Origin: Serratia fonticola
GTDB lineage: Bacteria; Pseudomonadota; Gammaproteobacteria; Enterobacterales; Enterobacteriaceae
Length of the DNA stretch: 64,000 bases
NCBI RefSeq assembly: GCF_006715025.1
Contig: NZ_VFMK01000001.1
Span: 868,001 to 932,000 of the forward strand
Direction of reading: 5' to 3'
How positions within the stretch are numbered: the stretch's first letter is position 1; each line of letters opens with the position of its first letter. Shown here piece after piece: positions 43,916 through 53,222 of the stretch. The position numbers and the translations under genes are program-made. The notes beneath the pieces were generated by a model. It did not search any database. It was given only the letters and a program-made list of their open reading frames with translations, and had not been told where the DNA came from.

Positions 43916-44371
43916 ATGATGGCAGATCGGTTTATTGGCAGCTGGGCGTTGGTTTCTTCCGTGTTCAAAGGGGAGGATGGCGCAATACATTGCCCCTTGG
44001 GTGAACAAGTATTGGGGCGGATCAACTATGAGGCCAATGGCACCATGGCAGCCCAACTTTATAGCGCAACAAGACCAGTGTTTGCCTCAGACGATCTGGC
44101 TCAGGGCAGCAATCAGGAAATTCGCGCAGCTTTTATCAATATGCTTTGTTACTTCGGCCATTATCATATTGATGAGGCTAAACAGTGCGTTACTCATTGG
44201 GTGGAGGGGAGCTCATTCCCCAATTGGACGGGTAGCCGACAGATCCGTTTCTACAACTTCATCGACGATAAACTCATCTTACGTACCGTGCCATTGCCGT
44301 TAGGTAACAACGTGCAGATTGGCGAGTTGGTATGGCAACGGATCCCCGCAGCAAGTGGAGAAAACGCATGA
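43916..44371 (+). CDS. Lipocalin-like domain protein
   Basis: 151 residues from the ATG at 43916 (AAGGAG about 9 bases upstream; an upstream GTG at 43868 is less likely). The pattern FIGSWALVSSVFKGEDGAIHCPLGEQVLGRINYEANGTMAAQL, GHYHIDEAKQCVTHWVEGSSFPNWTGSRQIRFY fits the lipocalin-like family found in small-molecule metabolism loci (lipocalin_5 type). No signal peptide. It overlaps the following GST gene by 4 bases (ATGA), so the two are translated together. Ligand unknown. Confidence 0.75.
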   Translation: MMADRFIGSWALVSSVFKGEDGAIHCPLGEQVLGRINYEANGTMAAQLYSATRPVFASDDLAQGSNQEIRAAFINMLCYFGHYHIDEAKQCVTHWVEGSSFPNWTGSRQIRFYNFIDDKLILRTVPLPLGNNVQIGELVWQRIPAASGENA

Positions 44372-45036
44372 TTATCGTTCATCACCTGAATAACTCACGT
44401 TCGCAGCGCATCTTGTGGTTCTTGGAAGAGCTGGGTGTTCCTTACCAAGTGAAGCGCTATGAACGTGATAAGAACACCATGCTGGCACCGCCAGAACTGA
44501 AAAAAATTCACCCGTTGGGCAAATCGCCAGTTGTGGTTGATGGCGATCTGACCCTGGCGGAGTCGGGCGCGATTATCGAATACCTGCAAGAAGCTTATGA
44601 TGCACAAGGGCTGTTCACGCCCACCGACTTCCATGCCCGCCAGGAATACCGTTATTGGTTGCACTATGCCGAAGGGTCTCTGATGCCCTTGTTGGTGATG
44701 AAGCTGGTGTTCAGCCGCTTGGGGCACTCGCCGATTCCCTGGCTGATCCGCCCGGTTGCAGGGGCAATTGGTAAAGGGGTACAGAAGGAGTATCTGGATA
44801 AGCAGATTGCGACTCATCGTGATTATCTGGAGCAACACCTGAATAAAAGCACTTGGTTTGTGGGTAATGAATTCAGCGCCGCAGATATCCAGATGAGCTT
44901 CCCGGTAGAGGCGTTGGCCGGACGCGGTGGGCTGGAAGGATGCCCGAAACTGCAAGACTTTCTGCGGCGCATTCATGGACGCCCGGCCTATCAGCGAGCG
45001 CTGGAGCAGGGGGGGCCCTTCAACGTGCTTGGATGA
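44368..45036 (+). CDS. Glutathione S-transferase
   Basis: 222 residues from the ATG at 44368. Thioredoxin-like N-terminal domain (IIVHHLNNSRSQRILWFLEELGVPYQVKRY, cis-Pro in GKSPVVVDGD, ESGAIIEYL glutathione site) and an all-helical C-terminal domain with FSAADIQMSFPVEA. Overlaps the lipocalin-like gene by 4 bases. Detoxification or isomerase role cannot be told apart. Confidence 0.9.
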   Translation: MIIVHHLNNSRSQRILWFLEELGVPYQVKRYERDKNTMLAPPELKKIHPLGKSPVVVDGDLTLAESGAIIEYLQEAYDAQGLFTPTDFHARQEYRYWLHYAEGSLMPLLVMKLVFSRLGHSPIPWLIRPVAGAIGKGVQKEYLDKQIATHRDYLEQHLNKSTWFVGNEFSAADIQMSFPVEALAGRGGLEGCPKLQDFLRRIHGRPAYQRALEQGGPFNVLG

Positions 45037-45075
45037 ACTATACTCGATGGGGTCACTTTTTATTGGAGGTAGCCC

Positions 45076-45483
45076 ATGGCTACGCAAATTTTTGTTAACC
45101 TGCCCGTCAGCAATTTGCCTGCTTCCATCGAGTTCTTCCACCAACTGGGGTTTACGTTTAATCCCCAGTTTACCAACGATGCCGCTGCCTGCATGGTGGT
45201 CAGTGAGACCATCTATGTCATGTTGCTGACTCACGAAAAATTTAAAATGTTCACCCCTAATCCCGTCAGCGATGCCAAAAAAGCGACGGAGGTACTGATT
45301 TGCCTGTCACAACCCAGCCGGGCCGCAGTCGATGCGTTGGTGCGTAAAGCCATTGCGGCCGGGGGGAATACTTACAACCAGCCGCAGGATTACGGCTCAA
45401 TGTATGGCCATGGCTTTCAGGATTTAGATGGTCATATCTGGGAACTGATGTACATGGATGAGCAGGCATTACAGAAGCAATAA
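45076..45483 (+). CDS. VOC family (glyoxalase/bleomycin-resistance fold) protein
   Basis: 135 residues with two beta-alpha-beta-beta-beta units: TQIFVNLPVSNLPASIEFFHQLGFTFNPQF and, near the end, GHGFQDLDGHIWELMYMDE with the metal-binding Glu of the family. Close to the widespread glyoxalase-like proteins of unknown substrate. Own ribosome site (GGAGG) and a terminator after it. Confidence 0.88.
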   Translation: MATQIFVNLPVSNLPASIEFFHQLGFTFNPQFTNDAAACMVVSETIYVMLLTHEKFKMFTPNPVSDAKKATEVLICLSQPSRAAVDALVRKAIAAGGNTYNQPQDYGSMYGHGFQDLDGHIWELMYMDEQALQKQ

Positions 45484-45491
45484 CTCTCTCT

Positions 45492-45510
45492 GCCCCTATG
45501 TAATAGGGGC
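45492..45510 (+). terminator. Terminator after the VOC gene
   Basis: GCCCCTAT GTA ATAGGGGC followed by CTTTCCCTTC; moderate T content. Confidence 0.6.
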
Positions 45511-45738
45511 CTTTCCCTTCAACCCTGGTTTGTGTGACGAGTGTCGCATTTTTAACCCGACTTGATCCGGGTGCACTTTCGTGCAAATTGTCGCGATCTT
45601 TAGTTGATTAGACGGTATGGAAGGCTAGATAATCGTTTGCCTTAAAAAAGCCCTTCATATCTCGAGCCGAACCGTTGATGTTTTTGCTTGGGATGGTTGG
45701 GGAGCAACCACCATAAATCACCCGCTTTATGCAATGAG

Positions 45739-45754
45739 AGTTAAACGTTTGCCT
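45739..45754. promoter_or_regulatory. Candidate PurR box upstream of ghxP
   Basis: AGTTAAACGTTTGCCT matches 12 of 16 positions of the PurR consensus ACGCAAACGTTTGCGT, with the central AAACGTTTGC intact. It lies about 140 bases before a purine base permease. The remaining 408-base gap shows no gene. Confidence 0.55.
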
Positions 45755-45891
45755 TTTGTACGGCGTCTGTTGGCCGCATTTCTGAAAGGTATGGAAGCGA
45801 ACGTGACGGAAACGGTTTCGTAATGACCATGCATGAGCGGAATAACAAGCCTTTTCATATGGGCTGGCAATGAACAACAGGGGACAGCAAG

Positions 45892-47253
45892 ATGTCGAAT
45901 TCTCAAGCGAATAACGCCGTGAAACCAAAAGGCGGGCTTGATGCGTATTTTAAACTCACCGCACGCGGAACCAACGTGCGTCAGGAAGTGGTCGCAGGTT
46001 TAACCACCTTTCTGGCGATGGTCTATTCCGTGATCGTGGTGCCCAGCATGCTGGGTAAGGCCGGCTTCCCTCCCACGGCAGTGTTTGTTGCCACTTGCCT
46101 GGTCGCCGGCTTGGGATCGTTATTGATGGGGTTGTGGGCTAACCTACCGATGGCGATTGGTTGTGCTATCTCACTGACGGCGTTCACCGCCTTCAGTCTG
46201 GTATTGGGCCAGCAGATCAGTATTCCGGTGGCGCTGGGCGCGGTATTCCTGATGGGGGTATTGTTCACCGTCATCTCTATTACCGGCATCCGTTCCTGGA
46301 TCTTGCGCAATCTGCCGATGGGTGTGGCACACGGTACGGGTATCGGCATTGGCCTGTTCCTGCTGCTGATTGCCGCCAATGGTGTCGGCCTGGTCGTGAA
46401 GAACCCGCTGGACGGTTTGCCGGTAGCGCTGGGCGCATTCACCTCATTCCCGGTGGTCATGACATTGCTTGGGTTGGCGGTGATTTTTGGCCTGGAAAAA
46501 CTGCGCGTGCCGGGGGGGATCCTGCTGGTTATCATCGCCATTTCCATCATCGGCCTGATTTTCGATCCTGCGGTGAAATATCAGGGGCTGTTTGCTATGC
46601 CAAGCCTGGCGGGGCCGGACGGTAAATCATTGATCTTCAGCCTGGATATTATGGGGGCTTTGCAGCCGGTTGTTCTGCCAAGCGTGCTGGCCTTGGTGAT
46701 GACGGCGGTATTTGACGCCACCGGCACCATCCGTGCGGTGGCCGGGCAGGCTAACCTGCTGGATAAAGATGGCCAGATCATCAACGGTGGTAAAGCGCTG
46801 ACCTCCGACTCCCTCAGCAGCATCTTCTCCGGCCTGGTCGGCGCGGCACCTGCGGCGGTGTATATCGAATCTGCGGCCGGTACGGCGGCAGGGGGGAAAA
46901 CCGGCCTGACGGCTACCGTGGTAGGGCTGTTATTCCTGTTGATCCTGTTCCTGTCACCACTGTCTTATCTGGTACCGGTTTATGCAACTGCGCCAGCCCT
47001 GATGTACGTCGGCTTGCTGATGCTGAGTAACGTCACCAAACTGGATTTCGATGATTTTGTCGATGCAATGGCCGGTTTGCTGTGTGCAGTATTCATCGTG
47101 CTGACCTGCAATATCGTCACTGGCATCATGCTGGGCTTTAGCGCTTTAGTGATTGGCCGCGTGTTCTCTGGCGAATGGCGTAAGCTGAACATCGGCACCG
47201 TACTGATTGCGGTGGCGCTGGTAGCGTTTTATGCCGGTGGTTGGGCAATTTAA
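45892..47253 (+). CDS. ghxP: Guanine/hypoxanthine permease GhxP (NCS2/AzgA type)
   Basis: Proton-coupled purine base importer, 453 residues with about 13 membrane segments. Almost colinear with E. coli GhxP (YjcD): VRQEVVAGLTTFLAMVYSVIVVP, AIGCAISLTAFTAFSLVLGQ, GVAHGTGIGIGLFLLLIAANGVG, TAVFDATGTIRAVAGQANLLD and AAPAAVYIESAAGTAAGGKTGLTA. Followed by the YjcE-like antiporter as in E. coli. Confidence 0.93.
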   Translation: MSNSQANNAVKPKGGLDAYFKLTARGTNVRQEVVAGLTTFLAMVYSVIVVPSMLGKAGFPPTAVFVATCLVAGLGSLLMGLWANLPMAIGCAISLTAFTAFSLVLGQQISIPVALGAVFLMGVLFTVISITGIRSWILRNLPMGVAHGTGIGIGLFLLLIAANGVGLVVKNPLDGLPVALGAFTSFPVVMTLLGLAVIFGLEKLRVPGGILLVIIAISIIGLIFDPAVKYQGLFAMPSLAGPDGKSLIFSLDIMGALQPVVLPSVLALVMTAVFDATGTIRAVAGQANLLDKDGQIINGGKALTSDSLSSIFSGLVGAAPAAVYIESAAGTAAGGKTGLTATVVGLLFLLILFLSPLSYLVPVYATAPALMYVGLLMLSNVTKLDFDDFVDAMAGLLCAVFIVLTCNIVTGIMLGFSALVIGRVFSGEWRKLNIGTVLIAVALVAFYAGGWAI

Positions 47254-47265
47254 GCCAGCCTCTTT

Positions 47266-47289
47266 ACGGGGTCGGTTCTTCGGCCCCGT
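47266..47289 (+). terminator. Terminator after ghxP
   Basis: ACGGGG and CCCCGT around a TCGG/CGG inner stem, followed by TGTTGCTCTTT. Confidence 0.6.
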
Positions 47290-47439
47290 TGTTGCTCTTT
47301 GTTAAGAAAAATCTTCTTCTTTCTGCAGCCGGTTTTGAAAGGCACAACAAGCTTTATCCGCACTAAAAAAAGTGATCTACTATTCGGTATCATTTGCCAG
47401 CGAGCTTTGGTGATCTGAACCGTAGAGTCTAAGGAAAGC

Positions 47440-49089
47440 ATGGAAATCTTTTTTACAATCCTCATTTTAATCCTGGTGGTCTCCCTCTCAGGGGTCGTGA
47501 CGCGCATGCTGCCGTTCCAGATCCCTTTGCCGTTAATGCAGATAGCTATCGGGGCTTTACTTGCCTGGCCGCATTTCGGGCTGCATGTTGATTTCGATCC
47601 TGAACTGTTTTTAGTGCTGTTTATTCCGCCTCTGTTGTTTGCTGATGGTTGGAAAACGCCGACGCGCGAATTCTTGCACCATGGTCGAGAAATTCTGGGA
47701 TTAGCTTTGGTGTTAGTGCTACTTACCGTCGTTGGGGTAGGCTATCTGATTTATGTGATGGTGCCGGGGATCCCGCTGGTCGCGGCCTTCGCACTGGCTG
47801 CGGTATTGTCACCTACCGATGCCGTGGCATTGGGGGGCATCGTTGGTAAAGGGCGAATTCCAAAGTCCATCATGGGTGTTTTGGAAGGTGAAGCATTGAT
47901 GAATGACGCTTCCGGCCTGGTGTCATTGAAGTTCGCTATCGCGGTCGCGATGGGAACGATGGTGTTCACCGTCGGTGGCGCCACCATGGAATTCCTGAAG
48001 GTGGCCATTGGCGGCCTGTTGGCCGGGGTGGCCGTGACCTGGACCTACAGTAAGTCGCTGCGTGTGATGAGCCGCTGGAGCGGAGACGATCCGGCCACGC
48101 AGATTGTGTTCCTGCTGTTGCTGCCGTTTGCTTCTTATCTGATCGCTGAACATATTGGTGTGTCTGGCATCCTGGCTGCCGTGGCCGCGGGGATGACTAT
48201 CAGCCAGTCCGGCGTGATCCGCAACGCCCCGCTGGCTATGCGTCTACGCGCTAACAGCGTCTGGGCGATGTTGGAGTTCGTGTTCAACGGCATGGTGTTC
48301 ATTATGTTGGGGCTGCAATTGCCGGGCATTCTGGAAACCTCTATCCTGCAGGCCGAGCTGGATCCCACCATTGAGACCTGGTACCTGTTCACCGACGTAG
48401 CCATTATCTACGCCGCGCTCCTGGTGCTGCGTTTCACCTGGCTGTGGTTGATGAAAAACGCCAGTAAACGCTTTATGAAAAAACGCCCGCTGCTGTTTGG
48501 CGATTACAGCACGCGTGAACTGTGGGTCGCCTCTTTCGCTGGTGTGCGTGGGGCGATTACGCTGGCAGGTGTACTTTCCATCCCACTCTTGCTCAGTGAT
48601 GGCACGGCCTTCCCGGCGCGTTATCAACTGGTGTTTATCGCCGCTGGCGTTATCTTGCTGTCGTTGATTGTTGGCGTGCTGGCTTTGCCGCTGTTACTGC
48701 GTGGCGTTCACGTGGCAGACAAGAGTGCCAACAAAAGCGAGGAGCGTATGGCGATTGCCGCGGCGGCAGAAGTGGCGATCGAGAGCATCAACAAGATGGA
48801 AGAACGCCTGGTGGCGGACACCGAGGAAAATTTCGATCCGCAAGTGCTCAAGGAAGTCAGCTCAAGGGTGATCGGTACGCTGCGGCGGCGTATCACCAGT
48901 AAAGACGATATCGAAAATGCGTTGGAGCTGGAAAACCTGGAGCGGCGCTTCCGTTTGACTGCCTTGCGGGCAGAGCGCGGCGAGCTTTACCACCTGCGTG
49001 CCACGCAGAAAATCAGTAATGAGACGCTGCAAAAACTGCTGCATGATCTCGACCTGCTGGAAGCTTTGCTGATAGAACGAGAAGGCTAA
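47440..49089 (+). CDS. yjcE: Na+/H+ antiporter of CPA1 family (YjcE)
   Basis: 549 residues: about 12 membrane segments and a 130-residue cytoplasmic, coiled-coil-rich tail (SEERMAIAAAAEVAIESINKMEERLVADTEENF onward). Ion-binding ALSPTDAVALGG-type motif appears as VLSPTDAVALGGIVGKG, and EGEALMNDASGLVSLKFA carries the ND pair of electroneutral CPA1 exchangers. Ends GVRGAITLAGVLSIPLL. Terminator follows. Confidence 0.92.
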   Translation: MEIFFTILILILVVSLSGVVTRMLPFQIPLPLMQIAIGALLAWPHFGLHVDFDPELFLVLFIPPLLFADGWKTPTREFLHHGREILGLALVLVLLTVVGVGYLIYVMVPGIPLVAAFALAAVLSPTDAVALGGIVGKGRIPKSIMGVLEGEALMNDASGLVSLKFAIAVAMGTMVFTVGGATMEFLKVAIGGLLAGVAVTWTYSKSLRVMSRWSGDDPATQIVFLLLLPFASYLIAEHIGVSGILAAVAAGMTISQSGVIRNAPLAMRLRANSVWAMLEFVFNGMVFIMLGLQLPGILETSILQAELDPTIETWYLFTDVAIIYAALLVLRFTWLWLMKNASKRFMKKRPLLFGDYSTRELWVASFAGVRGAITLAGVLSIPLLLSDGTAFPARYQLVFIAAGVILLSLIVGVLALPLLLRGVHVADKSANKSEERMAIAAAAEVAIESINKMEERLVADTEENFDPQVLKEVSSRVIGTLRRRITSKDDIENALELENLERRFRLTALRAERGELYHLRATQKISNETLQKLLHDLDLLEALLIEREG

Positions 49090-49102
49090 GAAAACGTTTG
49101 AT

Positions 49103-49123
49103 AAGGGCCGCTATGCGGCCCTT
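49103..49123. terminator. Hairpin between yjcE and the SulP gene
   Basis: AAGGGCCGC TAT GCGGCCCTT, a perfect 9-bp stem between convergent genes; no long T-run. Confidence 0.65.
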
Positions 49124-49138
49124 GAAATATGAGCCCCA

Positions 49139-50890
49139 TCAGGTATTTTCTGCATCCCCTTCGGCCTTGCGCTCTTTGCTTTGAATCAGTTTCAGCGCCA
49201 TATACAAATCGGGAACGAGGATCAGATCGCGCGCTTTACTGCCGGAGCGATCCAGGCGAAACCAGCGTGTCAGCTCAGAACGTCGGCCAGCGAGCACCAG
49301 GCTGATACCCCGAAGTTTAAGGTCCAGCTTCAGCTCCTCAATGGCCGCGAGTACGCTGATATCCGCATGGGTAAAGCTGGCCACCGCGTCAATCACCACC
49401 CAGCGTATTGGGTGCGGTGTTGTTTCTACCAGCGTGGTGATGCGTCGTTTAAAATAGGCCACGTTGAAATAGGTCAGCGGTGAATTAAAGCGGTACATAA
49501 TGACGCTATCGACCGATTTGACTCCCTTACTGTTACCCATTGAATGGATCATTCCGTTTTCATTCACCCCGAGTAATTGCTCTGTCGGCCGGAAAACCGT
49601 CTGTAAAAACTGCAGCAGGCCAAGCAGGACTGCCAGCCCAATGCCGGGGATAATCCCGACCAGCAACACGCTCAAGAAAGTAAACAGTGCCAGATAGAAC
49701 GCTGGACGATTACGCTTACGTAACAGGAAAATACTGCGCATATCCAGCAGCGACCAAGAGGCGTAAATCAATACTACACCCAGAACCGCGATAGGAATGA
49801 ACTGCAGCGGCTCGCTGAAGAACAGGACCACCAGCGCGATCGCCAGTGCGGCGATCACCGAGACCAACTGGCTCTTGCCACCGTTGGCATCGTTCACGGC
49901 GGTGCGGGAGTTTGCTCCGCTGATGGCAAACCCTTGAGAAAGCCCCGAGACGATATTCACCAATCCCAGCGCACGAAACTCGCTGTCTGCATCAACCTCG
50001 TAGCCATTTTTCGCCGCGAAGCTGCGTGTGGTCAGCATCATGCTGACAAAGCTGACAACGGCCAGGTTTAGCGCGGGGAGTACCAAATCGCGCAGTAGCC
50101 CTGGCTTAAAATCAGGCCATGCCACCATAGGCAGACCATCCCCGGTATAGCCTGACACCGTTTCGATGCCAAAGCGCGGTAAGCCGGCCCCCCAGGTGAG
50201 TGCCGTGGTCAGTACTACCGCGAACAGCGGTGCTGGCCAACCAGGCCGGGCATAGTGTACGCCAAGCAGGATCAGCAGCGTCAGCAATGAGATACCCACC
50301 GTGGGCCAGTGGCTGTTGAGTAAATTGATCGGCAGGGCGTAAATACGTTCAATCAATTCGCTGGAAGGCGAGGCAAAACCAAACACCTTGCTGATTTGGT
50401 TAACGATAATCGTTAGCGCCACGCCGTTGAGCAATCCCGTTAAAATCGGACGTGACAGCAGGTCCGCAATGGCACCCAGCCTGAAACGGCTGGCAATCAG
50501 ACACCAGGTTCCCATCATCAGGGTCATGATGATGGTCAATTGCCAGTGGAGTTCAGTCTTGCCTGCCGCCAGCGGCGTCACCACTGCGGCAATGACCGCA
50601 CAGGTGGCGGCATCAGGGCCGACAATCAACTGGCGCGATGAGCCAAAAATTGCGTAAGCGATCATTGGCAGGATGCAGGAATACAGCCCGACTATGGCAC
50701 TGACACCGGCCAATTCCGCATAGGCGATCGCCACGGGTAATGCCACTGCCGCGACGGAGAGACCTGCACGTATATCCGGCTTTAGCCAACTGCGCTCATA
50801 GGCGAGCAGGTTTATCAGGCCGGGGGTCATTCTCTGGAGGGATTTCCACTGCATATATTTGCCACCCAATATAATGGGAATGAATAGCAT
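49139..50890 (-). CDS. SulP family anion transporter with STAS domain
   Basis: 583 residues. SulP core from LKPDIRAGLSVAAVALPVAIAYAELAGVSAIVGLYSCILPMIAYAIFGSSRQLIVGPDAATCAV to GFAISGANSRTAVNDANGGKSQLVSVIAAL, then a C-terminal STAS domain (from about 450; PIRWVVIDAVASFTHADISVLAAIEELK). Could carry sulfate, bicarbonate or dicarboxylate. GGGGGAG lies 8 bases before the ATG at 50890, which supports this start. Confidence 0.87.
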   Translation of the reverse strand: MLFIPIILGGKYMQWKSLQRMTPGLINLLAYERSWLKPDIRAGLSVAAVALPVAIAYAELAGVSAIVGLYSCILPMIAYAIFGSSRQLIVGPDAATCAVIAAVVTPLAAGKTELHWQLTIIMTLMMGTWCLIASRFRLGAIADLLSRPILTGLLNGVALTIIVNQISKVFGFASPSSELIERIYALPINLLNSHWPTVGISLLTLLILLGVHYARPGWPAPLFAVVLTTALTWGAGLPRFGIETVSGYTGDGLPMVAWPDFKPGLLRDLVLPALNLAVVSFVSMMLTTRSFAAKNGYEVDADSEFRALGLVNIVSGLSQGFAISGANSRTAVNDANGGKSQLVSVIAALAIALVVLFFSEPLQFIPIAVLGVVLIYASWSLLDMRSIFLLRKRNRPAFYLALFTFLSVLLVGIIPGIGLAVLLGLLQFLQTVFRPTEQLLGVNENGMIHSMGNSKGVKSVDSVIMYRFNSPLTYFNVAYFKRRITTLVETTPHPIRWVVIDAVASFTHADISVLAAIEELKLDLKLRGISLVLAGRRSELTRWFRLDRSGSKARDLILVPDLYMALKLIQSKERKAEGDAENT

Positions 50891-51063
50891 TAGGCTGTCT
50901 CCCCCGTTAAGCCAGGGTAAAGCAGCGGATTTTCAGTCGGTTTCTACCAATATTAGCTGATTTATAGCGGGTGACATCGCCCTGACGTTCTGTTCACCGT
51001 TGGTGGCCAGCGGTGTCGTCAGCGCGCTGATCTGGAAGACTGCCCTGAGCAGGACGGGCCACT

Positions 51064-51951
51064 TTACTTTGGCAAAGGCCAGTAGTCGCGACAACAGGCA
51101 ATCCAGGCTTGGGCACTGTGGGAGAGGTAGCTGCCTTGGCGCCAGATCAACCCTACTTGCCACGCCATCCGGGGTTCCAATGGCAACCAGAGCAGGGTTT
51201 CTTTATCCAGCCATTGGCAGACCGGTTCAGGCAAAGTGGCAATCCCCACGCCGGCCTGTACCATCGCCGCCAGGAAATCCCACTGGCCGCTGCGTACGGC
51301 GATCTTGGGGTCGAAACCCGCCAGCTTAAATGCGGCCATCAGCATTTTATACAGCGTGAAATCCTCGTTATAAATCAGGATCGGCCACTCAGCGAGTTCA
51401 CTGATATTAATGCTGGTGCGGTTAAGCCAGTGCGGTGATTTAGGCACCACGACGCACATCGGATGGCTGAGCAAGGGCAGAAAGGTCAATGGCTGATCGG
51501 TGCCGGAGGGCAGTATTGTCATCGCCAGATCCAGCTCGCCAGATAGCACCGCCTGTTCGACCGAAAGGCCGCCCAGTTCGGAAATTCTCAGTTCGATGCC
51601 TGGATAGGTCTGACGAAATTGCCGGATCAGACCCGCGATCTGTCTGCCAACCATGGGGGGAATGCCTAACCGCAACACGCCTTTTTTCACCGAACTGATA
51701 TCTTCCAGTTCGGCCTCTAATTGGCGGAATTCATCCAGGATCGCCAGGCCGCGCTGATAAACCGCCTGCCCGCTGTCGGTGAGGTGCAGCTTGCGCCCTT
51801 CGCGCACCAATAGTGTGCACTCGAGCTCCTCTTCCAGGTGGCGCAACATCTTGCTGATGGTCGGTTGGGTCACAAACAGTTTCTCAGCCGCCCGGGTGAA
51901 GCTTTGCTGACGAACGACTTCGACAAAATAGCGTAGGGCGCGGACATCCAC
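51064..51951 (-). CDS. LysR-family regulator, CidR-like
   Basis: 295 residues: MDVRALRYFVEVVRQQSFTRAAEKLFVTQPTISKMLRHLEEELECTLLVREGRK HTH and a substrate-binding-like effector domain (LRLGIPPMVGRQIAGL, GVGIATLPEPV). It is divergent from a cidA-cidB-like pair, the arrangement known for CidR/YwbI-type regulators that answer to acetate/pyruvate overflow. The 138-base gap between them should hold the operator. Confidence 0.85.
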   Translation of the reverse strand: MDVRALRYFVEVVRQQSFTRAAEKLFVTQPTISKMLRHLEEELECTLLVREGRKLHLTDSGQAVYQRGLAILDEFRQLEAELEDISSVKKGVLRLGIPPMVGRQIAGLIRQFRQTYPGIELRISELGGLSVEQAVLSGELDLAMTILPSGTDQPLTFLPLLSHPMCVVVPKSPHWLNRTSINISELAEWPILIYNEDFTLYKMLMAAFKLAGFDPKIAVRSGQWDFLAAMVQAGVGIATLPEPVCQWLDKETLLWLPLEPRMAWQVGLIWRQGSYLSHSAQAWIACCRDYWPLPK

Positions 51952-52089
51952 TTTAGGACTCTCCTGGTGGCGATATCGGTGGGAAACTATTCCCTTGCGG
52001 CATGATGTTGATGATTTTAATTCATTTCAGGCAAGGTTTCCCGGCTGCGTATACTGTAGAACGTGATTTTTTGTTTGAGGTTTCTCCCC

Positions 52090-52512
52090 ATGTCTCTGGC
52101 GTTACGCCGTGCTGCGCCATCCTTTCTGACACGTTTGCAGGTCCCGATTCAGGTTGTGCTGTATGCCGTGTTATTCCTGGTAGCCGATCAACTGGTTAAA
52201 CAATTCCATCTGCCGTTACCGGCCAATATTGTCGGCATGCTGATGCTGCTGGCCCTGATCCTGCTGCGTATATTGCCCCTGAACTGGGTAAAGGCAGGGT
52301 CGCGTTGGTTACTGGCTGAAATGCTGCTGTTTTTTGTGCCGGCGGTGGTGGCGGTGGTGAACTATGCCCAACTGTTGATGGTGGAAGGGTGGAAGATTTT
52401 TCTGGTGATTGCCATCAGCACCATGTTGACGTTGGCCGCTACCGGGTTGGTAGTAGACCGTGTTTATCGTTTTGAAATCTGGTTACAACGGCGGAAATCG
52501 CGCGATGCATGA
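52090..52512 (+). CDS. CidA/LrgA family holin-like protein
   Basis: 140 residues from the ATG at 52090 (GAGG upstream). Four hydrophobic helices with the CidA/LrgA pattern QVVLYAVLFLVADQLVKQFHLPLPANIVGMLMLLALI and WLLAEMLLFFVPAVVAVVNY. Members form membrane oligomers linked to murein hydrolase control, death/lysis and metabolite transport. Its stop overlaps the next start by 8 bases. Confidence 0.88.
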   Translation: MSLALRRAAPSFLTRLQVPIQVVLYAVLFLVADQLVKQFHLPLPANIVGMLMLLALILLRILPLNWVKAGSRWLLAEMLLFFVPAVVAVVNYAQLLMVEGWKIFLVIAISTMLTLAATGLVVDRVYRFEIWLQRRKSRDA

Positions 52513-53194
52513 CGTTATCCTCAGTGTTACCTGCTTTGTCGTGACGCTGGTACTCTATTTTGCCAATAAAAAGCTCTATCGTCGTCGCCGTAGCTTATTG
52601 TTGATGCCGTTGGTACTGACACCGATGGTATTGGTGCTGTTGCTGGTGGTGACGCATATTTCGTATCAGAACTATATCGGTGAAACGCACTGGCTGTTGT
52701 GGCTGCTGGGGCCGGCAACCATTGCTTTTGCCGTTCCGGTGTATGAAAACCTGCATATCATTCGTCGTCACTGGTTGTCACTTAGCGCGGGGGTATTCAC
52801 CGCGGTGGTCGTGGCCGTTTACAGTTCGGTGTGGCTGGCACGCTGGCTGACTCTGCCTGATGAGGTCCAACGTAGCCTGGCGGTACGCTCTATCACCACC
52901 CCATTTGCCCTTGAGGCGGCGAAACAAATGGGAGGGCAACCGGATCTGGTCGCGCTGTTTGTGGTTATCACCGGTGTGTTTGGCATGGCGGTTGGCGATA
53001 TTCTGTTCCTGCGCCTGTCGGTGCGCAGCGGTCTGGCCAAGGGGGCGGGATTCGGTGCCTCATCGCATGGTGCGGGTACGGCCAGAGCCTATGAGATTGG
53101 ACAGCAGGAGGGCGTAGTGTCCAGCCTGGTGATGATGCTGGCAGGGATTATCACGGTGATCGGCGCGCCATTGATTGGGCGGCTGATGTGGTAA
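52505..53194 (+). CDS. CidB/LrgB family protein
   Basis: 229 residues from the ATG at 52505, which overlaps the CidA-like gene by 8 bases (ATGCATGA). LrgB-type helices with GPATIAFAVPVYEN, RSITTPFALEAAKQMGGQPDLVALFVVITGVFGMAVGD and KGAGFGASSHGAGTARAYEIGQQEGVVSSLVMMLAG. Partner of the CidA-like protein; E. coli YohK is the well-known relative. Confidence 0.9.
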   Translation: MHDVILSVTCFVVTLVLYFANKKLYRRRRSLLLMPLVLTPMVLVLLLVVTHISYQNYIGETHWLLWLLGPATIAFAVPVYENLHIIRRHWLSLSAGVFTAVVVAVYSSVWLARWLTLPDEVQRSLAVRSITTPFALEAAKQMGGQPDLVALFVVITGVFGMAVGDILFLRLSVRSGLAKGAGFGASSHGAGTARAYEIGQQEGVVSSLVMMLAGIITVIGAPLIGRLMW

Positions 53195-53222
53195 TGGGGG
53201 CAGGATTAGCCCCCGACAAGGT

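Noticed and set aside
44395..45234. 279-residue minus strand frame over the GST and VOC genes
   Set aside because: The + strand genes have clear domains and ribosome sites; the antisense frame has no recognisable domain.
45608..45928. 106-residue minus strand frame in the ghxP leader
   Set aside because: No ribosome site or recognisable content, and it runs into ghxP.
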